Made by a program: the position numbers and the translations under genes. From Ascochyta rabiei (lineage: Eukaryota > Ascomycota > Dothideomycetes > Pleosporales > Didymellaceae): a DNA stretch of 64,000 nucleotides. Below the pieces are notes generated by a model. The model was not told the origin of the DNA and made no database searches. It saw only the letters and a list, made by a program, of their open reading frames with translations. This document shows, one piece after another, positions 46,107 through 58,676 of this stretch (within the stretch, counting starts at the first letter, position 1; the number at the start of each line of letters is the position of its first letter). The stretch is from contig NC_082417.1 in NCBI RefSeq assembly GCF_004011695.2, positions 682,001-746,000 on the forward strand. Direction: 5' to 3'.

Positions 46107-48751
46107 TATGTGGACGAGGGGATGTATAATCTGAATATAAGACTTGGAAGCAGATGAGCCGAGAGTTGAAGATGGTTGTAGGCTACAAAAGAAAGGAAAA
46201 GCAGTGGTACATAAACCCTTCTCGAGCTGAGCTGAATATCCTTAAACCAGCCCTCGATCGCGTGTCATTCGAGCATTACGCAGTTGATGTGTGGTCGATC
46301 GTACCAATCAGTAATGGTATGTCGCTTCCCCGCACTCAGACACGCTGCTGGACCCCTGGAGAAACCTACAACAGTAGCATGACATAATTAGGGGAGGTAA
46401 GACGCGTAAAAGGCTTTCTAATCGTAGGACTGTTACATGGTTCGACGAATGAGAAATCGGTAAGGAAACAGAGATATTATTTTTACATGCCAGAAGCGGG
46501 TTGACTCATGTAAAACTATGCTGAATGCAGCCTTAGTGAAGCGGAGACTCTGAAACCGAGTGACGAGTCGACGACCCTCAATGGTCTTTGTGAGTCTCAT
46601 ACATATCAACAAGAGATCGAACATTCCTTGTCCTGACGAAGATCAGCACGATCGCGCTAGGCGTTCGTACAGGGCGCAATAAAGGGATCCGGGCCGACTG
46701 AGGTTGCAGGTGATTACAATACAACATTTGGAGCGACACGATTGGAGTAGACTTGAAGGAACGTTCGACAGTAGACGGCAACGAGGTTGGCGGTCGTAGT
46801 TAGTTTTGACCGTGGCTTGCAATTCCAACACATCCTGTTTCTGATGACGGTGAAAGCACGTGATCATAGCTGCAATTTCAGATCGCTCTGACGTCCCTTC
46901 TCATAATTCCAATTCTGCGTTGTTAAACCATACTTCCTGAAATGTTGCATTCCCAGCGTGAAGATAGAGGTGAAGAAAGTCTCGCTGCGTCCGCTGTGGA
47001 GGGTGATGTCATGACCGCCAAGCAAGGCACTTGCCGTTGCCGGAGCTTAGCCGTTTAGCGACACGAAGTCCTCTGCAGATTTTATTTCTCTTTCCGAGCC
47101 ACCTTCATCATGTGCACTTCGCACCACATCGCAACTCCTGGTGGTTCACGGGCGGCCTGATAACGATGGCTATTGATCGCCCACAACAACCCCCTGATTT
47201 AAGAGGGCTTTGAACGAGTTGTCGCTAAGGGGAGTCGTGCAGCTATGTGCAGCTGTCGAGGCTCGCAGTTGGGCAGCGATTCGATTCCAGGGCAGCGATC
47301 TTCAGGGATAAACTGGGCCGGCGCGAAGCTTTCGCTTCTGGCTCAACTCTATTTGCACAATTGTAAGGTACGTTTTGACTGTTCGTTAATCTCAACACAA
47401 CTCCTTTTATGATGATACCACATACATAAGCATAGTTCAGCCGAAGGTCTACTAGGCCATTGTGGAAACAAATCAGCAACGTCTTTCGCTCCTATCTGAT
47501 ATATCTCAATTCACATCTCTACTTGCACAGCCTCTTTCGAGCAAGCGCTGACAGTAAACAGGAACGCAGCACATGAATTGATCGTCAGTTGAGTTGATGC
47601 GCAGAATTTGTAATATCTTGTGCTTCGGGGCAGGCTTGGCACTGAATCCTTCGGGGAACAACAAAGGCATTGTCCTCTCAACGTCCTGTCATGGCTCGTT
47701 TCGTATCAACTTGCAGTACGAGGTTGTTCGAGCACTGCCGCCGACGTATTAGTACAACATGGAGGCTGTTCGCGGTGCCACTCCGTGTTCCGCAACCGCG
47801 ACCACCATTTTGTCATGCGGCGCTGTCAGACCCAACCTCGCAGATTGTTGATACTGTATGCACGACTGTTCGCAGCTTGACTAACACATCGTGATTGACT
47901 GACCTCGGTAAGTGAGTAGATATTTCGGTCCGGTTGCGAGAGAAGCGCAATCTTAAATGAATTCTCGTTAATTGATCTCTGCCGTTCAGCATCAACGTGT
48001 TCATGTTACAGCCTGTTCCGTTGCAATTTGTCGCCGGCTGTGCTCCGCCACATGTCTGTGCCCGCAGATCGGCCACAGAACGAGAAAGAGCGAAAAAGCA
48101 CGCCTTGTCTGCTGCTGCGCACAAGCAGGGGAACCAGCAGTGAACAACGGTAGGTTTGGCGCTGCCCTCGAGCCGTATCTTCCCGTGCCGACGGTCAGCG
48201 TTGATCCCTTCCACATCACGGTTCCGAGTACAACAAGTGCGACATGGCCCTGATCCGCAAGTATTTCAAAAAGGAAGGGATTGCCTATTTTCCCAGGAAC
48301 ATCGCGGACATATCGCCGAACAGAACGCACCGTCACGGCACTTCTTGAAGAGAGGGGATCCCTCTTACGTGGACGGTCTGCGCAGGGTCATAAGAGTGTG
48401 ACTGCCCCTCGATCTGGGCGCGAATTTCCAACCAATCCGTTTCGGACGAGCCAAAAGGACCGCGATTGCAGCAGGATTTTGGACGCAGCATGGCCTCACA
48501 TCGTATCAAACCCGGACGCTAGCCTGGATTTGGTTACCACTGCTGCGTTGTCACTTCCTGCCCAGGAAGCGAACTGGTCAGCATCTCCTGCCCACATTTG
48601 TTCACCTCTTTCCCCCTCACTTCCTCGTTTTTACTACACGAAACTTGACGACAATCGCCATCACTCGCACCGCTACTACGACAAAAGACTCGTGCGGCAC
48701 GTCACCAAAATCTTCACCATACAATAATAAGAATCAGAGCCCTCGCTCAGG
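46107..48751. other. 2.6 kb without recognised genes
   Basis: No coding sequence is recognised. Towards the right end (about 48600-48740) a CT-rich stretch passes into CAATAATAAG just before the proposed start of the zinc-finger gene, as in many fungal promoters. Confidence 0.5.
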
Positions 48752-51572
48752 ATGACAATTCGGAGCCCCGACGGAGCCTTTACCAGGTACTTACTGCCCA
48801 ACGGTCTTTTCCCCTATTGTTCTGTTTGATTTGCTTGCTTTTTTTTGCTTTCCGTCGAGATGTTGCTACGAAACTATGTATGTTTGCTACAGTTGTTTTC
48901 AGTTTGTTTTGCCGCCGTCTAGCAATCCAGGCTATAGGACTTCCACATGGACACCACATCCACAGGACAATATCCAGAGGATTCTTTCGTTCCCATGGAT
49001 TTCCATAAGGTTGCCTTTACTGGTCCCATTCCTCGGGAAGTAATGGATATATTTTCCGGAGAATTCAGCCTGGAGTGCGAACACACGTAGACACAACATC
49101 TGAGCAGCCTAGCGCCCGTAGACTCGACACCTCGATCTTCCTGTGTACCGAATTCTCAGCTTCAAAGTTAGAGCTTGCGAAAAGTCGGTGAACACAATAT
49201 GGATCTCAGTGATTGACCCCCGGGCGGTGCTCGCTTCCGGCCGCGGATCATCCGACACATCTTGCAGTGCCAAGCAATGCTCGTAGACATGCCACACAAC
49301 AGCAACGTCGACCAATTATGTTCTTGTTCGACCGAGCTATGCAACACTCGACTATGTTGTTACTGGACTTTATCGCCCCAATGGAGGTTCCCGTAACCTG
49401 GATCATACCGCTGGAACTGCCTATGGACTCCTCCCTCTAGGACGTCACTACAAGGACGCCTACTTAGCCCGCCTCTTGGATGCTAATAACAGTGGACTCG
49501 ACTCGACCACGAAGCGATGATTATCAGACTGCCAGGGAGAGGGACAAAGTACGTACAGAAGGCTGAGACAGGCCCATCCGGTCTACCCAACCTCAATGAT
49601 CATCGAAACTGACTTGACGTGGTGTTGAAGGAAGTGGTTGTGGAAGACCCAGATGAGATCTGACCTCGGCAACGCTGGCTTGACTGGATAACCTGGAGAT
49701 TTACCGACGCTTTCTCGCTGAGCCACCAACCACTGGACACTGCGGACGAGTAATTCAAAGCTCATTGATCGGCCGGGCATCACTCTCAACCCAGTCACGA
49801 TGATACATCTTGCTGGCTTTACTCGGTGCGTGTTGCCCAAGTCAACTCTATGGCTAAAACGCTAACTTTGCCTGCAGACTAGTCGCAGTTGCACCTGGCT
49901 CTACTAACGCGGCGTTTTCCTTTGTCACGAGATTGTTTTGCTACACATTGCGATTTGGTTTAGGCACTAACCCCTTCGTTCAGCGAATCACTCTTCGACT
50001 CACCATCGGAGGCTGCTTTCTACATCTCCAACATCACCGAGTGGAGGAAGGACATTCCCACGCCGCTTGGCTCTGGACAGGACTTTTCTTTCTCTTCAGA
50101 CTTCCAGGACATGCAAAGCTCTGAGCACTTTGAATTCAAGGACACTGCCTCCCAGTGCAGCATGGACAGCGCATACCAGAGTCAGACTAGCGCAAGCCGG
50201 CGCGGAACCAAGAGACCACAGCCATACCCCCAGGACACTCAGAGCACGATGGGTGCTCATTTTGTCGGCAGCGACATTTACTCGCCTTCAATGAGCTCAG
50301 ACAGCTACAACGCCTTCCAAGACATGAACCAGATGCAACTTCCCGCTGCCTGGGATACCCAGAATGGATCCATGGGATTTGCTAACTACTCTACTGGGCA
50401 GGATTTCTCCCTCTACCCAACCTCGAACATCTCGCAATTCAACCCTACATCTGCTGTCAACGTCTGGGGCCCTGTAGCTGCCCCCTACAACTTCACATCT
50501 TACTCCACAGAATCGAACGAGACGATGTTCAACACAGCAGCACCGGTCCAGCGTCAGTGGAACAACGTGCGCCCAGCTCCTGTACGCAGTTCGTCGTCCT
50601 ACTTCACACAGCAAGCTGCAAGGCGGACACCGTCGCACGATGCTAGTTTCAACGCTTTCGTTGCTTCCCCAACCAGCACAGCTAGCGTTCAGCTTCATCA
50701 AGCTGGTGACTTTGAGCAGACACAATACGTCGACCAGAGGTAGGCCATGTTTCAGCTGCCCTCGACCAATGCTAATTATAATCAGAAACGAGACAGAGGA
50801 CAGCACCTCTACCTCCCTCGCACCACAGTCTTTGACTGGTCATGAAGATGTTCAGTCTCCCATTGACGCGGCCGAAGCCAAGCTCGAGGAGGAGCGCACC
50901 AAGGTTGCTCGAAGCCACGTTCTCTACCAGCAAGGACCCGACAAAGACGGCAAGTACCATTGTCCTGAGGAGGGCAAGCCTGGCTGCACCCACAAGCCTA
51001 CCCCGCTGAAGTGCAACTACGACAAATACGTCGACTCGCATTTGAAGCCATTCCGCTGCAACAAGAAGACTTGCGTTGGCGTTCAATTTTCCTCTACTGC
51101 ATGTTTGCTCCGTCATGAACGTGAGGCGCATGGCATGCACGGTCACGGTGCCAGGCCCCATCTTTGCCACTTCCAAGACTGCGAGCGTGCTGTGCCTGGA
51201 CACGGCTTTCCTCGTCGCTACAACCTTTTCGACCACATGAAGAGGGTGCACCAGTTCGATGGTCCAACCACTGAGCCTTCCCCTCCCATGCAAGGTCAGA
51301 TGCCGCGCAAGCCTGTCTCGCGCAAGCGCAAGGCTTCAGCAGAGGACATCACCGAGAAGCGTAGCAAGGTCATCAAGCTTACTGCCGAGCAACAGCTCCA
51401 GCAGCGCCGCGACCAGCTGACGCAGGATTTCCTCATCAAAAAGCAGCATATCGTTGATTTTTTGACCAACCTTGCTGGTCCCAACGAGTTGTCTGACGAT
51501 CTCAAGCTCAGCCAAGACGTTATGGCGTTGCACGACATCAGTACAAAGTTCAGGAGCAGCTTGGGCGGCTGA
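48752..51572 (+). CDS. C2H2 zinc-finger transcription factor
   Basis: A probable DNA-binding regulator; I cannot name the orthologue. The safe coding part is 49984-50739 plus 50786-51572. Frame and composition show coding well upstream of the ATG at 50111 (FDSPSEAAFYISNITEWRKD). The acceptor at 49981-49983 is preceded by a CACTAAC branch site and a pyrimidine tract. A phase-2 first exon at 48752-48786 (MTIRSPDGAFT) with an AG|GTACTT donor fits exactly. It implies a 1197-nt intron and 525 residues. The N-terminal half is Ser/Gln/Asn-rich. Zinc-finger-like segments include CNKKTCVGVQFSSTACLLRH and CHFQDCERAVPGHGF ending in HMKRVH, preceded by a CPEEGKPGC unit. A basic KRKASAEDITEKR stretch and a Gln-rich helix follow. 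Confidence 0.8.
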
Positions 51573-52546
51573 ATGAGGTCTTGACAACAAAGGACTCTGG
51601 CTTGCCCGACACCTATGTAAGGTTTGTTTCGCTTCCCGGGTCTCGTCGACAACCTCTTTTCTATAGCTTAGCATGTTTGTACCCTACATGCTTTGCTTTT
51701 TGCTGCGTTTCTCCACATGCCTGGATGGATCTCCCGCCCTAGCGGATATTGACTTCCCACATGCCGGATGGATGCCCTTCCCTGGAGGAAATCTCTGGAT
51801 TTGACCACAGGAACTGTCCCTGCCGTGGACTGGATGCCACGGACTGCCGAGCGCCTTGCGTGACGGCGACCCCGTTGGGGTGGAGGGACTAAGTCCCACT
51901 CATTGCATCAGAATGTCATGAGTGTAGACGTGGGTGACTTAGGTTGATCAGATTGTATTGATGCTTACTGGAGTTGGTGGTTATCTTCTGTTATTTGGGA
52001 TTTGAATTGCCGATAAGAAGTCTTCGCCTTGGTATTGGTAGAGACTGTACTACTCGCTCTTTCGAGAGAAGGATGACAGTTCGTGCTACATTTGTGTACG
52101 TGGGTATTTCATGAAGCTTAGTCATTTAAATAATTGTGCCTCTGTTGCCTGTGATGCGACACACCGATACAAAATGCGCCGGTTCACATGACACCCCTCG
52201 AACGAATCTCCTCAGTCTCCACGTACTTTGTGATGTCCTCGTTCGCACGACCTTCATTCCACCCCGGTTGACTTCGGCTCACCTACTTACCTTGCCAATA
52301 TTTCGGGTGCAAGTGCATCCATCCTCTGTGCAGAGCGCAGCGCACCCAAATACAGCATTTGGGCCGTGTGAATGGCCGAATAATGTCATTGCTTTGCGTC
52401 CCACTCATCCGACCGAGGCATCGACTCGTGGAAGCCGGCGAATCGCAATCCACTCTGAAGGATTTCGTAAGCTGAGCAATACCGACTTGGCCCAGAAGCA
52501 AGATACTGCGGTCTTGTGCACCTAATTCGGGTTGATCGCAGCTGCA
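51573..52546. other. Intergenic
   Basis: 974 bp holding the zinc-finger gene terminator and the peroxidase promoter. Nothing else is recognised. Confidence 0.5.
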
Positions 52547-52765
52547 ATGGCGGGACAGGGCAGAATTTCACATGACATGATCCGAGCGGCAAGTTTCAGT
52601 GCCCCGCGCATCGCGACGGCCGTGAGACGAGGCGTGCTTGCGCGACAACTTATAACCACACTCTCCTACTACACCACTTCACAAATCCACCCACGGCGCA
52701 GTCCTACATTCAGTTCTACCTACACACCCACACGTACTTTTTGGAACAGCACAAACGATACAGCC

Positions 52766-53514
52766 ATGGCGTCCGCAACCAGCTTTTTCGACTTCACGCC
52801 TAAAGACAGTACGTCCTCACACACCCAACTCGCTGTCTCACTCGTTGCATCTGGCGCACACAGCGAGACGATTCTCCAGCTTCATTCCTCCCACAACTCA
52901 CTCTCCTTTTCCCCACTACACCCCCAGCTAACCGGTACACGTAGAGCGCGGCACCGAGTACCCGCTCTCGAAGCTGAACGGCAAGGTCGTGCTCGTCGTC
53001 AACACGGCCTCCAAGTGCGGCTTCACACCGCAGTTCGCGGGGCTGGAGAAGCTCTACAAGGACCTCAAGGGCCAGTACGGCGACAAGTTCGAAATCATCG
53101 GCTTCCCCTGCAACCAGTTCGGCGGCCAGGACCCCGGCAGCAACGACGAGATCCAGGAGTTCTGCCAGCTCAACTACGGCGTCAGCTTCCCCGTGCTGGG
53201 CAAAATCGATGTACGTTGTATATTCATATTCCTAATCCTTTCCTTTGGAGATATACCCCTGCTAGGTCCCTGTGGGAATAAAGAAAGAAGGTCGAGGCTA
53301 ATGCTTTTGCAATAGGTCAACGGCGACAAGGCGGACCCGGCGTTCGAGTGGCTCAAGAACGAGAAGCCCGGCCTCATGGGCTTGAAGCGCGTCAAGTGGA
53401 ACTTTGAGAAGTTCCTTGTTGGCAAGGATGGTAAGGTCAAGGGTCGCTGGGCTAGCACGAAGAAGCCCGAGGACCTGAAGGCGGACATTGTCAAGGAGCT
53501 TGAGGGAAAATAAG
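52766..53514 (+). CDS. Glutathione peroxidase-like thiol peroxidase (Gpx3/Hyr1 type)
   Basis: It reduces hydrogen and lipid peroxides, probably using thioredoxin, and in yeast also acts as the redox sensor for Yap1. Exons are 52766-52808, 52945-53210 and 53317-53514, giving 168 residues. Splicing yields [19 protein letters not shown]. The peroxidatic Cys is at 39 ([11 protein letters not shown]), a second Cys at 70 ([15 protein letters not shown]), and the likely resolving Cys at 88 ([10 protein letters not shown]). The catalytic Gln, Trp and Asn positions are present ([16 protein letters not shown]). The frame stays open upstream to an ATG at 52547, adding 73 residues that look like a mitochondrial presequence. 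Introns are 136 and 106 nt, longer than most in the window. Confidence 0.92.
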
Positions 53515-53826
53515 CGTCGACGTTGAGGATTCGTCAGGAGGATAGGATGGGGAGAGGAAGCAACCACGGCAGCCATTATACCACAATTTGCACAGGATGA
53601 GAATTTAAGACGCAGTACTATGGGCGTATTCACAGGAAATAAGGAGCCTTTGTGGGTATCTCAAAATTTGCATGTCTTGTGTCTATTTTTCGGACGTCTT
53701 TGGTCCATGCCCATGCTCGCTGTAAGAACAATGCCTCCGCCATCAGCGTGCTAGACCCACGTCGTGGTATGTCTTCCATCCCGCATACTCTTACGTGTCT
53801 ATTGTCTCCAGATCTTCTGCTTTACC
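53515..53826. other. Intergenic, convergent 3' ends
   Basis: 312 bp between the peroxidase and DBP5 stop codons. No feature is recognised. Confidence 0.5.
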
Positions 53827-55387
53827 CTAGGCGTCGCCAGCGATGATATCGTTCATCTCCTTGGTCGTCTTGCCAGCTCGGGAGCTCTTGATGACCTTCT
53901 GGATGAGTTCCTCCACGGCGTCCCAGTCGTTCGTATCGATGGGCACCAGGTCGGTCTTGAAGTAAGTTGCAATGTCGTGCAGCTGCTGCCAGCTCTGCTG
54001 GTCGTGCACGAAAGTAAGGGCAACACCAACACGTCCAAATCGTCCAGTACGACCGATACGGTGCAGGTATGTCTCAGGATCCGCATCACGGCCGTTAGCC
54101 ATGGTGGGAACGTCCTAGAAGGGTTCAGTACAACAGTAAGCAAAAGAGCATACGTATAACCTACGTAGTTGATGACCATGGTCACGGATTGCACATCTAT
54201 CCCGCGTGCGAGCACGTTCGTCGTAATCAGCACCTTCGCTTCACCGGACCTGAACTGGTCGATAATCCTGTCACGATCGGGGCCTTCCAAAGCGCCGCTG
54301 AGCTGCGCAACCTTGTGTCCCTCTGTCACCATGCGTCTTTCGAGCTCCTCCGCAGTCCTACGGGTCCGGACGAAGATGATAGAGGAAGCTTGTGTCATCA
54401 GCCCGTAGAACTTCAACAGCGTCGCGAACTTGTCGTTGTCCTTGTCGATGTCGATGTACAGCTGCTTGATGCCCTCGATTGTCAAATCCTCGTGTGCCAG
54501 GGTCAGCACGTTGGCCTTTGGCGCGAAGCGGTTGGCGTATGAGATGACGTTCGGGGGGAAGGTGGCGGAGAAGAGCACAGTCTGGCAGTCCTTCGGGAGC
54601 ATTCTACGGTGGTCAGTGTTGAGCGGGAAACAAGAAGAGCGCGTGTATTTACGTCTTGACACGAGTGCACTGCTCGCCCAGGCCCTGTTGGTCCAGCATG
54701 TTGTCGGCCTCGTCCAGCACCAGGATTTTGATGCCTGTATGGTCAATCAAGCGTCTCTTCAGCATGTCCGTGACGGTTCCTGGTGTGCCAACGAGAATGT
54801 GCGCCTCGTACTTCAGGCCCCTCCTGGATGGGTCCGGAATGGCTGCCATTGTCTTCAGACCCTCCATGAACTGGCCCATGTGTGTGATGACGCCCAGAAT
54901 CTGGCGTGCAAGCTCTCGGCTAGGCGCAAGTACCAGCGCCTGGGGCTTCAGCTGTGAGAGGTCGACACGCGACAAACAGTTCAGCGAGAAAGCAGCGGTC
55001 TTGCCGGTTCCGGACTGTGACTGCGCAATCATGTTCGTAGGGGGGTCCATGAGCAGCAAGGGCAGAGCTTTCTCTTGGATCTTCGATGGCGTGCGGAAGT
55101 TCATAGAGCGAATGCCCTGAAGAAGGTCCTCCGAACTAGCGAGGTCAGCTCACCGTTGTCATGTGTACCCATTGGCCAGCTTACAGCTTGAGCTCCTCAA
55201 ACGTCTGTGCAGAGAACAGAGGGTTGTTTGGGTCCGCCTGCATGTCTGCAAGCTTCACCTCGACGTTGAACTCGGTCTCGACCATCTTAGAGCCGTTTCC
55301 TGGAGGTCCGCTACCGTCGACTTGAGCCTGCGCGACCGATTCCTCCTCAGCTGGGGGCGGTGCGGTCGGCTCCTCGGTGGATGACAT
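53827..55387 (-). CDS. DBP5: DEAD-box RNA helicase Dbp5
   Basis: Dbp5 remodels mRNPs at the cytoplasmic face of the nuclear pore during mRNA export and also acts in translation termination. Exons are 55185-55387, 54653-55135, 54165-54603 and 53827-54114, giving 470 residues. The Ala/Glu/Pro-rich N-terminal extension is followed by [14 protein letters not shown]. Helicase motifs appear in order: QSQSGTGKT (I, about 106-114), PSRELA (Ia), VGTPGT (Ib), LDEADNM (II, about 209), LFSATF (III), FVRTRR (IV), [10 protein letters not shown] (V) and [10 protein letters not shown] (VI). The C-terminal [14 protein letters not shown] is typical of Dbp5. Introns are 48-50 nt. Confidence 0.96.
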
Positions 55388-56114
55388 GATGAGCTGCGGT
55401 GGCGGTGCGGTCGAGCGCGTCTGCTGGTGGAGGTGGAGGTGGAGGTTGGTTGTGAGGTGACGCAAGTCGCGGTGATGAGAGCAAATGGCGGGGCGCCTTT
55501 GAGCGTGCTGGCGAGCTACAAGAAGAGCGCGAACAAGGCGCTCGATGCGATGTCAGACTGGGTGACGTCTCAAAGAAATTGGACGTGCTGTACGTGCTGG
55601 ACGTTTCGGGCGTGGGTATGAATGAATGTACGTGTGTTGTTGTTTGGCAGGTCAAAGCAACGCGAACAAAAGCCATCTGCTGCGCTCATGGCGGGGAACT
55701 TCAGTGCCAGGCTGACGCTGTGCGACACTAGGCTGCTTTAGGCGCCAGGGTGCATGAACAGCTGGAGCAGTTGCGCCCGAGGTGCACAGTAGATGCAGTG
55801 CGGCACTTGGCGCGGGCAGCCGTCATTGCACAATGACACGCCCCAGGCCAGAAGCTCGAGGAGCCCGAACCCAAGCCCAGCTCTCAGGCATGGCTTCTTG
55901 CTAGCCATTGCGCGGGTGCCAAAGGACCACGGCAAAGATCCCGGCCACCCTTCTCGGCGCGCACCGCCTCCAGCCATCGAGCCCCACCACCAATTGGGCC
56001 GCCAGTGAGAGCCCCAAGGCCGTCCAGCACCGCTTCTCGAGAGAAACACTCTTCTCTGGTTCGATGCGCCGATCGCACGTGCACTAGCAACCGCTCCACA
56101 GCCTCTGCAGCAGC
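55388..56114. promoter_or_regulatory. Divergent promoter of DBP5 and BZZ1
   Basis: 727 bp between two divergent start codons. Next to DBP5 is a run of GGTGGA-type units (about 55400-55450). No coding signal of its own is seen. Confidence 0.5.
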
Positions 56115-58676
56115 ATGGAGGTCGACATTGCGCCCCAGTTCGGCGCTGAGCTGAAGGTACACGGTTGCCAGACCCCCAGCCTGCACCGCCCCAACATGGA
56201 CTGACACGCATCATTCGCAGGACGGTTTCAAGACGGTCAACGCCTGGGTATGTCCCTACTACCTCTTGCAACCCTCGGCGATGCACACCGTTGTGCTCCG
56301 CGAGCGACATGCACTGCTCCTGCCGCTCATACCACTCGCATGCTGATCACGAGACCTAGGTCTCTGGAGGCATCACATGGCTCGACGACATCCAGCAGTT
56401 CTACCGCGAACGGAGCGCCATAGAGAAGGAGTACTCGCAGAAACTCAGCGCACTCGCAAAGAAGTACTATGAGAAGAAGGCGAGGAAAGTGAGCAGCCTG
56501 AGTGTTGGCGACACGCCAACCGTAACTCCAGGCTCGCTGGAAAGGTGCCGTCTTGAGCCTGTCTTTGTGGGTACCATTCGCTGACGCCTGGCTGTAGTGC
56601 CTCCATGACCACGTGGGGAGCTCAACTCAACACCCTCGAGCAACGCGCAACCGAACACGAGCAATTCGCCACTGCCCTTGTCTCACAGCTCGCCGACCCT
56701 CTCAAGACACTCGCGGCTCGATACGAAGAGCTTCGCAAGCTCCACGGTGACTACGCAGCAAAGCTCGAGAAGGAACGCGACAGTCAGTACGCCGAGCTAC
56801 GCAAGACGAAGGGCAAGTATGACAGTGTGTGTCAGGAAGTCGAAAACCGCCGCAAGAAGGTTGACGGCGCCTTTGACCATGGAAAGAGCAAGGCGCGGAA
56901 CGCCTTTGAACAGCATCAGATCGAGATGCGCAATGTCAAGAACACCTACCTCATCACCATCAACGTCACGAACAAGCAGAAAGAGATGTACTACCACGAA
57001 TACGTCCCTGAACTTTTAGACGCAAGTACATACCCACTCACACGCGAGCTTGGCACTGACGATCCAGACAGAGCATGCAGGATCTATCGGAGACTCGTGT
57101 CAACAAACTAAACGCCATCTGGTCCCTGGCAGCATCCATCGAAACTCAAACCCTCACGCGCAGTGCGGAATACCTGCAACACCTTTCCTCTGAGATCCCT
57201 CGCAACAACCCTCTCCTCGACTCCATGATGTTTGTCAGACACAACGCTGGTGGATGGCAGGAACCCGGCGACTTCCAGTTCGAGCCCAGTCCGGTGTGGC
57301 TCGATGACGGGAACCTCGCTGTTGATGAGTCTGCAGTAATCTTCTTACGGAACGTCTTGTTGAAGACGAAAGCTTCGTTAGGAGATCACCGCCGCGACCT
57401 CGACAAGAAGTTGAAGGAAGTTGAGAATGCAAAAGCTTTGCGACGAAACATCAGAGATGGGAAGGACAAGAGAGATGAGGTCGATGTTGTTCGTGCTATC
57501 TTTGCTATCCAGGAGGCGGCCCATGAGATCGAGAAGCAGAAGGTCAGCGCTGAAGTCGAAGTCTCGACAATCACTTCGGTTGTTGGCGACGTCAGCATTG
57601 GCGCGAGAAACCACAACTTCAAGTCCCAGACTTTCAAGATACCCACAAATTGCGATCTGTGCGGCGACCGTATATGGGGACTGTCTGCAAAGGGATTCGA
57701 CTGCCGAGATTGCGGTTACACTTGTCACAGCAAGTGCGAGCTGAAGGTGCCGGCAGACTGCCCCGGCGAGCAGACGAAAGAGGAGAAGAAGAAGCTTAAA
57801 GAGGAGCGACAAAAAGCTTCACACACCGTAGCGTCTACGAACGGCGCCACGACTGGCTCACAGTCCGATATGCCGCGTTTGGGCAGAAGCGACACCGTAA
57901 ACTCGATGAACACCCTTAGCTCCGGATACTCTGCAACAGCGCACAGATCGATATCAGGTGGCATGTCACCTACTGTTGAGGAACCACCAGCAGAAAAGAA
58001 GGCACCGGCAGCCGGGGCTAGGAAACATCGAGTTGTTGCGCCACCGCCCGCTGCGTACGTCAAGTCGGATGATGATGCCCCGCCACCAACGTCAGGTACA
58101 CCAGAGGTCAAGGGCAGGATGCTATATGCCTATGAGGCCGGCGGCGAAGGCGAATTGACGGTTGCCGATGGGCGAGACGTCATCATTCTGGAACCTGATG
58201 GTAGGTCCTCTCTCAAGCTCACTCCTATGCTTCAGTATCTTCTGGACATGTCGCTTACAGACTGTACAGACGGGTCTGGTTGGATCAAAGTCCGTGCCGG
58301 AGCCAAGGAGGGTCTTGTGCCTGCCTCATATGTGGAAATCGTTGCTGCAGCAACACCGCCCACTACTGCGTCTACCTTCTCGTCAACGCGGCCCGACTCA
58401 ACATATTCTGCATCGTCAGCCTCTACGACAAATCTCGCAGCTCAGTTGACAGGCGGAAAGAAGAAAGGCCCAGCTGTGGCACCCAAGCGAGGCGCGAAGA
58501 AGCTCAAATACGTCGAAGCGTTGTACGAGTACAACGCACAAAGCGACGTAGAGCATTCGATGGCCGAGGGGGAGCGATTCGTTCTTATCAACATGGATAC
58601 TGGAGACGGGTGGGCGGATGTCGAGAAAGACGGCGTAGTACGGAGTGTTCCTGCAAACTACATTCAGCAGGTCTAG
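56115..58676 (+). CDS. BZZ1: F-BAR, C1 and double-SH3 protein Bzz1
   Basis: Bzz1 bends or binds membranes at endocytic sites and recruits Las17/WASP and Arp2/3 activators. Six exons: 56115-56156, 56221-56247, 56360-56544, 56598-57021, 57072-58200 and 58270-58676, giving 737 residues. Exon 2 is 27 nt (DGFKTVNAW). The F-BAR domain covers about residues 1-300, starting MEVDIAPQFGAELK and VSGGITWLDDIQQFYRERS. A C1 zinc domain follows at about 407-457 (FKIPTNCDLCGDRIWG, CRDCGYTCHSKCELK). The first SH3 is at about 574-630 (LYAYEAGGEGELT, spliced to EPDDGSGWIKV) and the second at about 682-737 (EALYEYNAQSDVEHS, ending PANYIQQV). The intron at 57022-57071 starts with GC, a GC-AG intron (GCAAGT). The last intron is 69 nt and has no in-frame stop. 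Confidence 0.94.

Noticed and set aside
55738..56310. A 190-codon minus-strand frame upstream of BZZ1
   Set aside because: It overlaps BZZ1 exons 1-2 and the shared promoter, is Gly/Arg/Cys-rich, and resembles no known protein.
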